From the NCBI GenBank assembly GCA_016209605.1, contig JACQVS010000183.1:1-35458 (forward strand): DNA of 35,458 nt, written 5' to 3'. A program made the translations under genes and the position numbers. The notes under the pieces were generated by a model. That model was not told where the DNA came from and searched no databases. It worked only from the letters and a program-made list of their open reading frames with translations. Shown in pieces: positions 25,779 through 35,458 of the stretch (its first letter is position 1; each line of letters starts with the position of its first letter). Source of the stretch: Planctomycetota bacterium. Lineage in GTDB: Bacteria; Planctomycetota; UBA8108; JACQVS01.

Positions 25779-27452
25779 ATGACTTTCGACATCCGTCACA
25801 AGAGCCGGACGCTCCTCGACGGCACCGATCGAGCCGGCGCCCGCGCCATGATGAAGGCCATCGGCTTCACCGATGAAGACCTTTCGCGCCCGCAGGTCGG
25901 CGTGGCGCACTGCTGGATCGAAACCATGCCCTGCAATTACAACCATCGCGAGCTGGCGGAGAGGGTGAAGCGGGGCATCCGCGAGGCCGGCGGCACGCCC
26001 ATCGAGCTCAACACCATCGCCATCACCGATGGCATCACCATGGGCACGGAGGGCATGAAGACCTCGCTGGTGAGCCGCGACCTGATCGCCGACTCGGTGG
26101 AGCTGGTGGCGCGGGGCCACATGTTCGACGCGCTGGTGGCCATCTCCGGCTGCGACAAGACCATCCCCGCCATGGTCATGGCGATGTCGCGTCTCGACAT
26201 CCCGTCGGTGATGATTTACGGCGGCACCATCCACTTCGGCCAGGCCGATGGCAAGCGCATCACCCTCCAGGACGTCTTCGAGGCCATCGGCGCCTTCAAC
26301 GCCGGCAAGCTCGATGCGGCGAGCTTCCAATCGATCGAAAACCACGCCTGTCCCGGCGCCGGCGCCTGCGGCGGGCAGTTCACCGCCAACACCATGGCCA
26401 CCGCCTTCGAGATGCTAGGGATCTCGCCCATGGGCTTCAACGGCGTCCCCGCGACCGATGAGGAGAAGCTCAAGATCGCTCACGAGACCGGCAAGCTGGT
26501 GATGGAAACGCTCAGGAAGGGGCTCACCCCCAGCCAGATCATCACCCGCAAGGCCCTCGAGAACGCCATCATGGGCGTCCTGGCCACCGGCGGCTCTACC
26601 AACGCCGTCCTCCATCTCCTCGCCGTCGCCAAGGAGGCGGGCGTGCGCTTGAGCATCATGGATTTCGACCGGCTCTCGAAAAAAACCCCGGTCCTCGCCA
26701 ACCTGAAGCCCTGGGGGCTTTACACCGCGGTCGAGATGTTCCAGGCGGGCGGCATGGGCGTCGTCGCCAGGCGGCTCCTCGACGGAGGCCTCTTGAACGC
26801 CGATGAGCTGACCATCACCGGCCGCACCATCGGCGAGGAGGCGCGCGCCGCGAAAGAAACGCCCGGCCAGCAGGTGATACGGCCCTTCGGCCAGCCTCTC
26901 AAGCCGACGGGCGGCATCGTCATTCTCCACGGCAACCTCGCGCCCGAGGGCTGCGTCATCAAGCTTTCCGGCCACACCCGCACCAGCTTCCGCGGCCCGG
27001 CGCGGGTCTTCAACCGCGAGGAGGACGCCTTCAAGGCCATCAAGGAAGGGAAGATCCAGGCGGGAGACGTCATCGCCATCCGCTACGAGGGGCCGAAGGG
27101 CGGGCCGGGCATGCGCGAGATGCTGCACGTCACCGGCGCGCTGCAAGGCGCCGGCCTGGGCGAACAGGTGGCCCTCATGACGGACGGCCGCTTCTCCGGC
27201 GCCACCTACGGCTTCATGATCGGCCACGTCTGCCCCGAGGCCGCGGAGGGCGGGCCGCTCGCTGCCCTGAAGAACGGCGATATCATTTCCATCGACGTGC
27301 CGCAGCGCCGCCTCGACGTGGAGCTGTCCGCCGCCGAGCTGAAGAAGCGCTTGAAGGCCTGGAAGCCGCCCAAACCCCGCTACACCAGCGGCGTCCTGGC
27401 CAAATACGCCCGCCACGTCGGCTCGGCCTCGGAGGGGGCGCTGGTGAATTAA
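25779..27452 (+). CDS. ilvD: dihydroxy-acid dehydratase IlvD
   Basis: This 557-residue Fe-S dehydratase makes 2-keto acids for valine, isoleucine and leucine synthesis. Cluster cysteines are Cys52 (ETMPCNYNH), Cys125 (SGCDKTIPA) and Cys197 ([15 protein letters not shown]). The C-terminal [20 protein letters not shown] is typical. Length and the N-terminal RSRTLLDG-like start favour IlvD over the longer 6-phosphogluconate dehydratase Edd. The neighbouring sugar-mutarotase-like gene leaves open that it is a sugar-acid dehydratase of the same family. AAGGAG precedes the ATG. The stop overlaps, tail to tail, the end of the HNH gene. Confidence 0.92.
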   Translation: MTFDIRHKSRTLLDGTDRAGARAMMKAIGFTDEDLSRPQVGVAHCWIETMPCNYNHRELAERVKRGIREAGGTPIELNTIAITDGITMGTEGMKTSLVSRDLIADSVELVARGHMFDALVAISGCDKTIPAMVMAMSRLDIPSVMIYGGTIHFGQADGKRITLQDVFEAIGAFNAGKLDAASFQSIENHACPGAGACGGQFTANTMATAFEMLGISPMGFNGVPATDEEKLKIAHETGKLVMETLRKGLTPSQIITRKALENAIMGVLATGGSTNAVLHLLAVAKEAGVRLSIMDFDRLSKKTPVLANLKPWGLYTAVEMFQAGGMGVVARRLLDGGLLNADELTITGRTIGEEARAAKETPGQQVIRPFGQPLKPTGGIVILHGNLAPEGCVIKLSGHTRTSFRGPARVFNREEDAFKAIKEGKIQAGDVIAIRYEGPKGGPGMREMLHVTGALQGAGLGEQVALMTDGRFSGATYGFMIGHVCPEAAEGGPLAALKNGDIISIDVPQRRLDVELSAAELKKRLKAWKPPKPRYTSGVLAKYARHVGSASEGALVN

Positions 27453-27871
27453 TTTTTTGGGGGATGCAATTTCGCCCTAACCCAAAATTCTCGGGTGCGG
27501 ACAATCCAGGGATTATTCAAACGCAAGGCACTTATTGTGGCCCGGCCGACTGGAGTCAAACCCACGATTTTCGTCCCATCGATGTTCCAGCGGAAATGTT
27601 TATGCCAGTCTTGCTTTCTGGGATTGAAAAGAGGACAAGCCCTCTTTGAAACTGGATCGATGGACCGAGTGCGAGTTCCTTTGAACCGATTGCAGGATGA
27701 GCATGCCAGGCACAAATTCTCTTCAACGGTTTTGCCTCCGGCCGTTCTGGGAACGATGTGGTCGATTTGAAGTTGATCCCCCATCAATTCTGCCCTTGCC
27801 AAGCAATAACTGCACCGAAATTGCGAGATCTCCGAGACCCTCCGGCGTAATTCTTTTCCAATGTCGCTCAA
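27449..27871 (-). CDS. HNH endonuclease
   Basis: This 140-residue protein is a small HNH nuclease. Zinc-binding pairs are Cys20-x-x-Cys23 (FRCSYCL) and Cys57-x-x-Cys60 ([12 protein letters not shown]); the catalytic centre is in [13 protein letters not shown] (Asp37-His38) with Asn52 in VEENLCLA. It follows the partner gene on the minus strand after five bases. The pair resembles a two-gene arrangement seen in cyanobacteria and other bacteria: a small protein with an N-terminal strand-helix region plus an HNH enzyme ending in FFNPR-like and TPxGRAT-like segments (here LFNPRKQDW and LTPVGRATI). The biological role of that pair is not settled. Base composition is lower in GC than the flanks. 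Confidence 0.88.
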   Translation of the reverse strand: MSDIGKELRRRVSEISQFRCSYCLARAELMGDQLQIDHIVPRTAGGKTVEENLCLACSSCNRFKGTRTRSIDPVSKRACPLFNPRKQDWHKHFRWNIDGTKIVGLTPVGRATISALRLNNPWIVRTREFWVRAKLHPPKN

Positions 27872-27876
27872 GCTGG

Positions 27877-28296
27877 TTACTGTGCCGCTTTAAATCTGAG
27901 ACGGTGTAAATCAATTCCCCGGCTCCTGAGCAGGGCCAGTGCCTGTGCTTTTTTGAGCGTCATAAAATTGGCTTCAAGTTGAAGGTCATCGAGGTCTTCA
28001 AGTTCCTTGAGAGACAAACTGCCCTGGCTGTTCTTCAACAAAAGCTTGTCCAGCTTGCTTTGCTTTGATTTGGGCAATTTGGCTCCGGCTATTCTTTGGA
28101 GCTGCAAATTATCCAATTTTAAAATCTGTGCCATTTCCCTTTCACACTTTTCAGGGATTTTCTCCAACCACAATGGCAAACCTTGGCTTACCGTCTCCAC
28201 GACAATTTCATCAATCGGCTTTTCTAGAACCTGAGATTGCCGTTTCAAGCGTTGAAAAATCTGCTTTGGAAAGTGAATGGTGATTGATGTGCTCAT
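27877..28296 (-). CDS. small partner protein of the HNH nuclease, RHH-like N-terminus
   Basis: From the ATG at 28296 (minus strand) this is a 139-residue protein. A GTG further upstream at 28335 would add 13 residues; I prefer the ATG because the protein then begins with a regular strand, MSTSITIHFP. The first 45 residues (SITIHFPKQIFQRLKR, then QSQVLEKPIDEIVVETV) look like a ribbon-helix-helix. The middle and end are helical and charged (LDKLLLKNSQGSLSLKELED), finishing AQALALLRSRGI. It precedes the HNH gene by five bases and is in the same AT-richer stretch. The arrangement suggests DNA binding or control of the nuclease, but this is inference. Confidence 0.75.
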   Translation of the reverse strand: MSTSITIHFPKQIFQRLKRQSQVLEKPIDEIVVETVSQGLPLWLEKIPEKCEREMAQILKLDNLQLQRIAGAKLPKSKQSKLDKLLLKNSQGSLSLKELEDLDDLQLEANFMTLKKAQALALLRSRGIDLHRLRFKAAQ

Positions 28297-28330
28297 ACAA
28301 TACTGAAAATATATCAGATAATCGGGGATA

Positions 28331-28362
28331 GACACTAGATTTTGAAGGCCAAAATTGGTGTC
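28331..28362. terminator. hairpin between the DUF1080-ThuA gene and the HNH pair
   Basis: GACAC (28331-28335) pairs with GTGTC (28358-28362), and inside it ATTTTG (28339-28344) with CAAAAT (28350-28355) around the loop AAGGC. It starts 14 bases after the stop of the minus-strand gene 28376-29917. It could end that transcript and separate it from the HNH pair. No strong T-run follows on the minus strand. Confidence 0.35.
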
Positions 28363-28375
28363 TTGCCCTGATATT

Positions 28376-29917
28376 TTATTTCTTGTCCAGGTTCGCCTTC
28401 AACTCCTCCGGCGAGGGCGGCTTCGACTCGACGCCGTTCGCCGGCACCTCGGCGCCGCTGATCCAGAGGAGGGCGTTCAGGACCAGCTTGCGGAAGTCCT
28501 CGTCCCCCCAGTTGCGGTGGAAGTGGCCGCCGGTGAAGCCGAAGCCGCGGCCGCCGCCGGCGCGTTCCGCGGTCCACGCCACCACTTGGGGATCGCCGCG
28601 CTTGACGCTCTCCCGCACGTGCGGGTTGCCGCTGTGCGTGCCGTCGGGGCGGCTCATGGTCTCGGGAGGGGCCACGGCGCTGAGGATGGGGGTAACGCCC
28701 TTCATCTCCGGGCGGAAGCGCATGAAGAAGTACCACTCGTCGTTCACCTTGAAGGGCTTGACGCCGCGGGCGACGGGGTGGTCCGGCAGCGCCTTGAACT
28801 CGGCGGTCCAGTGGGGATTCACCGACCAGCGGGTCTCGAAGTAGCCGCCGATCCAGTCGAGGAACTCCTTCCGGCCGTTCGGCTTCTCGAACTGGTCGTC
28901 GGCGGGTTCAACGCCGTAGTGGAGGCAGGCCACGCCCGCGCCTTTCCTCGACAGCGCCTCCACCTCGGCGAGGTGCGGCAGCGCCATGTGGCCGCGGCCG
29001 CCGTCGCAGTACATGACGACCCCATCGGCGTTGTCGAAGGCGGTTGGGTCCTTGGGCCAGCCGTTCTGGTAAACCGCGGCGAGGACGGCCGGCGCGCTTT
29101 CATTCAAGCACTTGGCGAGGAGCAGGCAGCCGGCGTTGTGCTCGTGCTCGCCCGGGCCGTGGCTCGGGCGCCCGGCCACGAGGACGATCTTTTTCTTGTC
29201 CTCGAGCTTGAGCCGCTTGAGCTGGACGTTCTTCACCTCGAGCTGCATCGGCGGGCCGGCATGGAGCTGGAGGGCGAGGAGGCCGCCGCGGCGGCGCATC
29301 CCCTGATCCTCGTCCGAGACCTCGACCGTGACGTTGCCGTTGATCTCGTGGGTGAAGTGGAAGCCGCGTGCAACCACGCGGTAGGAGTTCCAGTCATCTT
29401 TCTTGATGCGCGCCTGCAGCTCCTTCGAGTCGCCGGTGCTGCCGGTGACCCGCGGCTTGTGATCACTGCCGACCACCGTCTTCTGGCCGCGGTCGCCGAG
29501 GACGTTGCGCTCACGCTCGCTGTAGAGGATTCCGGAGAAACGGTCTCCGGAGTCGATGTCGGCCTGGTAGCCGCCGATCACCCACTTCCCCCACTCCTCG
29601 GGCTTCTCGTAGCTGCGGTACTGGATGCCGCTGTTCCCGCCGGTGATCTTGTACTCGAGCGTCAGTTCAAAGTCATCGACCTCGCCGGCGCGCCAGACCA
29701 GAAAGGTGTTCCCCTTGGTCGGATTTTCGGGCGTGGTCTGCCCGACGATGGAGCCGTTCTCGACGCGCCAGAGGCCGGGATTTCCGTCCCAGCCCTCGAG
29801 GCTCTTGCCGTCGAAGATGGCTTTGAAACCGCCGCCGTCTTCCCCTCGAACTGCGGCAACGCAGAAGAACGCCAAGGCCAGAAGGCCGAATGAAAGCGAA
29901 TAGCATTTATTCTTCAT
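28376..29917 (-). CDS. secreted DUF1080 and ThuA-like fusion protein
   Basis: From the ATG at 29917 (minus strand, GGAG eight bases upstream) this is a 513-residue protein with a signal peptide (SLSFGLLALAFFCVAAVRGE). Residues about 30-222 are DUF1080, a concanavalin/jelly-roll fold often linked to carbohydrate breakdown (FKAIFDGKSLEGWDG, GNSGIQYRSYEKPEEWG, WNSYRVVARGF). Residues about 230-495 resemble ThuA/trehalose-utilisation class I glutamine-amidotransferase-like domains (VAGRPSHGPGEHEHNAGC, VVMYCDGGRGH, GVACLHYGVEP, GGHFHRNWGDEDFRKLVLNA). The combination is common in Planctomycetota and relatives. The enzymatic activity is not established. The frame is open far upstream, but those 135 residues are noncoding sequence including a palindrome. 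Confidence 0.88.
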   Translation of the reverse strand: MKNKCYSLSFGLLALAFFCVAAVRGEDGGGFKAIFDGKSLEGWDGNPGLWRVENGSIVGQTTPENPTKGNTFLVWRAGEVDDFELTLEYKITGGNSGIQYRSYEKPEEWGKWVIGGYQADIDSGDRFSGILYSERERNVLGDRGQKTVVGSDHKPRVTGSTGDSKELQARIKKDDWNSYRVVARGFHFTHEINGNVTVEVSDEDQGMRRRGGLLALQLHAGPPMQLEVKNVQLKRLKLEDKKKIVLVAGRPSHGPGEHEHNAGCLLLAKCLNESAPAVLAAVYQNGWPKDPTAFDNADGVVMYCDGGRGHMALPHLAEVEALSRKGAGVACLHYGVEPADDQFEKPNGRKEFLDWIGGYFETRWSVNPHWTAEFKALPDHPVARGVKPFKVNDEWYFFMRFRPEMKGVTPILSAVAPPETMSRPDGTHSGNPHVRESVKRGDPQVVAWTAERAGGGRGFGFTGGHFHRNWGDEDFRKLVLNALLWISGAEVPANGVESKPPSPEELKANLDKK

Positions 29918-30215
29918 GAGTGTGACTCCAATCAATTTAGTAATTGGACTTATATAAGGTAGAATATCCGAAATTTCTTGTCGTTCCCTGTTCAACTGGG
30001 ATTGCCAGGAAATCCACGTAGCTTTTGCATATTTTTGGCCGCCGACGGTCAAAAATATGCAAAAGGACAGTTGAGAACAATGGAAGGATTTAAGATAGGC
30101 CATCGGCCCGGCTTCGTCAATCCCGAATATCCTCCTGCCGCCAAGCCACCCTGGAGAATCAGCGCGCCGCCCCGGCGCAGTCCTTCGACATGCTGGCGGC
30201 GGTGAGTTGGTTGAT
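29918..30215. other. non-coding gap between two minus-strand genes
   Basis: About 300 bases with no supported gene. Near 29949-29960 the minus strand is AT-rich (TTATATAAG) and may contain a -10, but no matching -35 is seen. A strong palindrome occupies 30022-30065. A GC-rich 5-bp stem GCGCC/GGCGC is at 30164-30178, between the palindrome and the TPR gene stop. The frames that cross the gap are not supported by any recognised motif. Confidence 0.6.
30022..30065. repeat. long inverted repeat upstream of the DUF1080 gene
   Basis: CTTTTGCATATTTTTG (30022-30037) and its exact reverse complement (30050-30065) flank a 12-base spacer. The spacer ends can pair further (GCCG with CGGT, including one G-T pair), leaving a CCGA tetraloop, for about 20 bp in all. 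It is AT-rich at the base and GC-rich at the tip. It lies about 105 bases before the DUF1080 gene start and about 150 bases after the TPR gene stop. Confidence 0.8.
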
Positions 30216-31883
30216 TCATTTCTGAGATTTCCCAAGGATCTCGAGCGCCTCCTTGGCGGTGGCGTTTTCGGGGTCGACTTGGAGCACTTCTTCAAAGGTC
30301 TCCCGCGCCGATTTGAAATCATAGATCAATCCACGATAGACCGCCAGATTCAGGCAATAATCGACCCACATCTTCTCCGTCGGCGACTTCTGGTAGGCTT
30401 GGAGAGCCTTGTTGAAATACTCGACGGATGACACCACCGCGGTTTGTCTCATCAGGACGGATGCGTAGCCCAGATTGGCGTGAAAATCTTCCGGTTCCAG
30501 TTTCAGTGCCACCTGAAGATCCTCGGCCGCCTGGTCGAGCCGGTTCATTTTTTCATGGGCTTTGGCCAGGAGGAAGCGACAGCGCGCCGAATCGGCGTGC
30601 TTGATTCTTTCCCTCAGAGCCTTGGCCAGTTCCTCGTACTGATCGTTCAAGATCAAAATTCCAAACAGCAACTCCCAGGCCTGCTCGCGGCCGGGGTCCA
30701 GGCCAAGGGCTTGGCGGACGAAGCCTTTGGCCAGGTCGAAATCTTTCAAGGTAAAATGAAGAGCGGCCAACATCTGCAGGGCGCTGGCCGCGATGGCCTT
30801 ATCGTCACTCCCGGAAAAATTTTTCAAACGATCCATGGCCTGGCGAATGCGGTCGCGAGTCGGTGCGGGAAGGGCCTCCCAGGTACAATCCTGGGCGAGA
30901 GATTTCAGAAGAGTGATGAGGGCAAACCAGGTGTTAGTAAAACTCTCCGGCCGCAATCGCGCCGCCGCCTCCAGGTCGGGAAAGCTCTCGCGGGAGAGGT
31001 ACATTTCTAACCAGCTCTCCCGCAGGTCTTTTTTTCCACCTTCTTTTTTTTCCTCGAGGGCCAGAAGAATCCATTGCGGTCTTGGCCGGGAAAGGGCGTA
31101 AAACCAGCCCCGGGCCTCACGCGTATCGGCTTCCTCCGGCGCCAGCTCCACGGCTTTGTCCAGGGCCGCTTTGGCCTCTTCCATGAACTTTTTGGCGCGT
31201 TCTATCCTCTCCCTGGCATCCTTTTCTCGGGCTATGATCCGCGCCAGCTCCTCTGGTTCGGCCAGGCCCTTTGGGATTTTATCAGCAAGGCCCACAACGA
31301 GCGCGGCGAGCGGCCGCGCCCCCTGGAATTTTCCCAGCGCCATCCAGCAGCGCCATTCTTTGGGATCCAACTCCACAGCCTGGAGAAACCGTTTTTCCGC
31401 TTCATCGATCTGGCCCGCTCTCCACAGGGCCGTTCCCAATTCCGAGAGCAGCCGGCCGTTGGCAGGAGCCGATTTCAAGCGCTCGCGGTAAAGCTCGGCC
31501 GCTTTTGAGCCCGCTTTTTTCGCCTCTTGATCATCATCGAGCTGTGAATAAAGCTCCCCCAGCCGCTGCCAGCGCTCCGCATTGCCAGGCTCCTTCAGTA
31601 AGGCGTTTTTGAGCTTCTCAACCTCGGAGCGCCGGGTCGCTTCGAGCGTGGTCCGCATATCTTTTTGAACTTGATCGAGATTGAAGAGGTCGGCCGTGAC
31701 AGCCGTTCTCGGCAGCTTGGCAAGCTGGCGCAGCTTCTCCCGATCCACTTCCTCAGCCGCCGCGGCGCGGGTGAAGAAGAGAACCGCCAGCAGGATACGA
31801 GCCAATCCCCGCGCTTGCGCCACTTCAGCCAACTTCAAAAACGCGCCGGCAAGAACACTTGGATTGCGACTGGAATGCATCAT
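30216..31883 (-). CDS. exported tetratricopeptide-repeat protein
   Basis: This 555-residue protein starts at the first of two ATGs at 31883 (minus strand), with AAGGAG ten bases upstream. Residues about 25-45 form a hydrophobic signal segment (RILLAVLFFTRAAAAEE). TPR-like pairs of helices follow: ERWQRLGELYSQLDDDQEA, GRLLSELGTALWRAGQIDEA, SARCRFLLAKAHEKMNRLDQA, DFHANLGYASVLM, and a last one ending ETFEEVLQVDPENATAKEAL. A middle section (about 200-350) is less regular. TPR proteins bind other proteins; no enzyme domain is visible. The GC content looks a little lower than that of aroA and mnmG. Role unknown. Confidence 0.88.
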   Translation of the reverse strand: MMHSSRNPSVLAGAFLKLAEVAQARGLARILLAVLFFTRAAAAEEVDREKLRQLAKLPRTAVTADLFNLDQVQKDMRTTLEATRRSEVEKLKNALLKEPGNAERWQRLGELYSQLDDDQEAKKAGSKAAELYRERLKSAPANGRLLSELGTALWRAGQIDEAEKRFLQAVELDPKEWRCWMALGKFQGARPLAALVVGLADKIPKGLAEPEELARIIAREKDARERIERAKKFMEEAKAALDKAVELAPEEADTREARGWFYALSRPRPQWILLALEEKKEGGKKDLRESWLEMYLSRESFPDLEAAARLRPESFTNTWFALITLLKSLAQDCTWEALPAPTRDRIRQAMDRLKNFSGSDDKAIAASALQMLAALHFTLKDFDLAKGFVRQALGLDPGREQAWELLFGILILNDQYEELAKALRERIKHADSARCRFLLAKAHEKMNRLDQAAEDLQVALKLEPEDFHANLGYASVLMRQTAVVSSVEYFNKALQAYQKSPTEKMWVDYCLNLAVYRGLIYDFKSARETFEEVLQVDPENATAKEALEILGKSQK

Positions 31884-32034
31884 GCCAATCCATCTCCTTA
31901 TGTTCTTACTGGGTCAGCTCCAAGCGGCCGCCATCCCGATCGTTTTCGTCAGCTCAGGAAACGTCAACTGGACAGGAACAAAGAAATCCGTGTGGCGCTG
32001 GACGCGCACTTATGATTTATACCAAATCAAGTAA
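31882..32034 (+). CDS. possible 50-residue secreted peptide (uncertain)
   Basis: An ATG at 31882, overlapping the TPR gene start on the other strand, opens 50 codons. The start is hydrophobic (MPIHLLMFLLGQLQAAAIPI) and the end is polar with several tryptophans (NVNWTGTKKSVWRW). No good ribosome-binding site is seen. It could be a real small exported peptide, a gene remnant, or chance. Confidence 0.2.
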   Translation: MPIHLLMFLLGQLQAAAIPIVFVSSGNVNWTGTKKSVWRWTRTYDLYQIK

Positions 32035-32181
32035 GCAGAGTCCATCTTCCCGAATCCATCCCGATCCCCGATCAAAACCCATTAGTCTTTCCCTGGCAAG
32101 TAAAATAATCATCGCCGCGGCTGATTTTTTACTTATAATCATGGTTTTTCGGTTTTCGAAAAGTCCGTAAGCGTGTGCGCC
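32035..32181 (+). promoter_or_regulatory. leader and possible promoter of aroA-mnmG
   Basis: This AT-richer stretch contains a perfect TATAAT at 32134-32139, without a matching -35 at the usual spacing. An imperfect inverted repeat, AAGTAAAATAATCA (32098-32111) and TGATTTTTTACTT (32122-32134), ends on the first base of that TATAAT. Its spacer contains the small palindrome GCCGCGGC (32114-32121). The arrangement could be an operator over the promoter or a structured leader. The aroA start follows about 40 bases after the TATAAT. Confidence 0.35.
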
Positions 32182-33554
32182 ATGACTTCCAGAGCCGCTC
32201 CCCAGCCGCCCCAGACCCCGCAGCCGCCCCTGCCGCCGGCCATCCGGGTGAAGCCCTGCGGGGCCATCCGCGGCACGGTGAAGCTGCCGGGCTCGAAGTC
32301 CATCACCAACCGGGCCCTGCTCATCGCGGGCCTGGCGCGCGGCGGGTCGGCGCTTGAAAATGCTCTCTTTTGCGATGACTCGAGGTACCTCGCCCAGGCG
32401 CTGCGGCAGCTGGGGGTGGCGGTGGAGGAGGATCCGGCCGCCTGCCGCTTCAAGGTGACCGGAGCGGGCGGGCCTTTCAAGGCGCGGGAGGGGACCTTTT
32501 TCCTCGGCAACGCCGGCACGTCGACCCGCTTCCTGACGGCGGCGCTGACCCTGTCGCCGGGAACTTACGTCGTCGATGGCGACGCCCGCATGCGAGAGCG
32601 GCCGATCGGCGAGCTGGTCAGGGCCCTGCGCGACCTGGGGGCCGACCTCGAGGCCCCCAGCGGCTGCCCGCCGGTCCATATCGGCGGGAGGAAGAAAACG
32701 CCCGCGGAGACCGCCCCGCCGAAGATCCTCACCGGCGGAGCGGTCACCGTCCCCGGCCGCACCTCGAGCCAGTTCATCTCGGCGATCCTCCTCGCCGCGC
32801 CGCTCGCCCGGAGAGGCGTCGAGGTGGTGGTCGACGGCGAGTGCATCTCCAGGCCCTACCTCGACATCACCCTGGAAGTGATGCGCAGCTTCGGCGCCGC
32901 GGCCGGCGTCAATGACCGCCGCGCCGACGGGCGGACCTCCTTCTGGGTGAGGCCGGCGACCGGCTACAAGGGCTGCCGTTATACCATAGAGGGGGATGCG
33001 TCGGCGGCCAGCTACTTTCTGGGGGCCGCCGCCATCACCGGCGGCAAGATCCGCGTCGAGGGAGTCGGCCGCATGAGCATTCAAGGCGACACGCGCTTCG
33101 CCGACATCCTCGCCTCCATGGGCTGCCACGTCAAAAAAGATGACGATTCCATCGGCCTCGCCGGCGACCTCCTCCGCGGCGTCGAGGTCGACTGTGGCGA
33201 CATCCCCGATATCGTCCCCACGCTCGCCGTGGTGGCGCTCTTTGCCCGCGGCCGGACGCGCATCCGCAACGTCGTCCACCTGCGCTTCAAGGAAAGCGAC
33301 CGCATCGCTTCAGTGGGGGCGGAGCTGCGCAAGGCGGGCGGCCGGGTCAAGGAGCTGCCCGACGGCCTGGAGATCGAGGAGAGCGAGCTGCGCGGCGCCG
33401 AGCTCGAGACCTGGGGCGACCACCGCCTGGCCATGGCCTTCTCGCTCCTCGGCCTGCGGGTGCCGGGCATCGAGATTCGCAATCCCCAGGTGGTGGAGAA
33501 GTCGTTTCCGGAGTACTTCGACGCCCTGAGAGCGCTGGGCGTGGAGGTGAGCCC

Positions 33555-33558
<4 letters not shown>
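32182..33558 (+). CDS. aroA: 3-phosphoshikimate 1-carboxyvinyltransferase (EPSP synthase)
   Basis: This 458-residue enzyme makes EPSP in the shikimate pathway. From the ATG at 32182 (a GTG at 32173 is less likely), a Pro-rich N-terminus of about 20 residues precedes the fold. Signatures: LPGSKSITNRAL (35-46, with the substrate lysine), GNAGTSTRFLTA (109-120), RMRERPIGELV, DASAASYFLGAAAITGG, catalytic aspartate in DIPDIVPTLAV (about 341), RFKESDRIASVG (about 368) and GDHRLAMAFSLLGLR. The TSTRF form of the second motif occurs in other natural AroA proteins. Its stop overlaps the mnmG start by four bases. Confidence 0.96.
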
Positions 33559-35411
<1,853 letters not shown>

Positions 35412-35426
35412 AGAAGGATTTTTAAC

Positions 35427-35451
35427 CGCAAAGACGCAAAGAGCGCAAAGA
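35427..35451. repeat. CGCAAAGA short tandem repeat
   Basis: Three copies of CGCAAAGA lie at 35427-35434, 35435-35442 and 35444-35451, the last offset by one base, just after the mnmG stop and preceded by TTTTTAAC. Similar CGCAAAG-type strings are familiar from intergenic regions of many environmental bacterial genomes. Whether the array continues beyond the window is unknown. Confidence 0.7.
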
Positions 35452-35458
35452 ATAAGAA

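Noticed and set aside
27453..27871. Plus-strand small frames in the AT-richer island
   Set aside because: They lie opposite the HNH gene, whose zinc and catalytic residues are intact, and show no motifs.
28355..29893. Long plus-strand frame opposite the DUF1080-ThuA gene
   Set aside because: Antisense shadow with Val/Ala/His-rich low-complexity translation.
29918..30322. Upstream extension of the DUF1080 frame by 135 codons
   Set aside because: It runs through a palindrome and into the end of the TPR gene, and the ATG at 29917 has both a signal peptide and a ribosome-binding site.
32109..32119. A -35 element for the TATAAT at 32134-32139
   Set aside because: No position 16-18 bases upstream resembles TTGACA, so a full sigma70 promoter cannot be claimed.

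Overview
The window is a high-GC bacterial chromosome segment of densely packed, complete genes. There are no rRNA or tRNA genes, no CRISPR array and no recognisable transposase. Several genes suggest the Planctomycetota or a neighbouring lineage (other PVC groups, Hydrogenedentota-like): a secreted DUF1080/ThuA-type protein, a secreted CehA/McbA-type PHP metallohydrolase, a DUF4432 mutarotase-like protein, and exported VWA and TPR proteins. This placement is an inference from gene content; no taxonomic marker was tested.

Layout, left to right. (1) 13-1851: a ribbon-helix-helix-like small protein whose end overlaps nadA (quinolinate synthase), then an unrecognised four-helix membrane protein. 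(2) 1852-2152: a non-coding stretch with helically phased A-tracts, upstream of the respiratory operon. (3) 2153-14156: a respiratory complex I operon, nuoA-B-C-D-H-I-J-K-L-M-N, with no nuoE, nuoF or nuoG. It ends with a small unrecognised helical protein that overlaps nuoN by four bases. (4) 14170-14219: a perfect 22-bp inverted repeat. (5) 14294-19238: an exported VWA protein, then a thiolase and a FadJ-type multifunctional enzyme that together cover most of the beta-oxidation cycle. (6) 19276-21274, minus strand: corA and a rhomboid protease. (7) 21559-27452: tpx, a strong palindrome, a CehA-like PHP metallohydrolase, a DUF4432 protein and ilvD. (8) 27449-28340, minus strand: an AT-richer island with an HNH nuclease and a small partner protein. 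(9) 28376-31883, minus strand: a secreted DUF1080-ThuA fusion and an exported TPR protein, separated by another strong palindrome. (10) 32182-35411: aroA overlapping mnmG by four bases. The window ends in a short CGCAAAGA repeat.

How the genes fit together: the 11-subunit complex I would take electrons from an unidentified donor, reduce quinone and pump ions. FadI/FadJ would produce acetyl-CoA and reducing equivalents. NadA, IlvD and AroA are single biosynthetic steps (NAD, branched-chain amino acids, aromatic amino acids). The secreted PHP and DUF1080/ThuA proteins suggest an organism that processes polymers or phosphorylated/glycosylated compounds outside the cytoplasm. The most unusual points are the complex I operon without an NADH-input module and its extra terminal gene, the NuoM insertion, the HNH/partner island, and four different long inverted repeats in intergenic positions.
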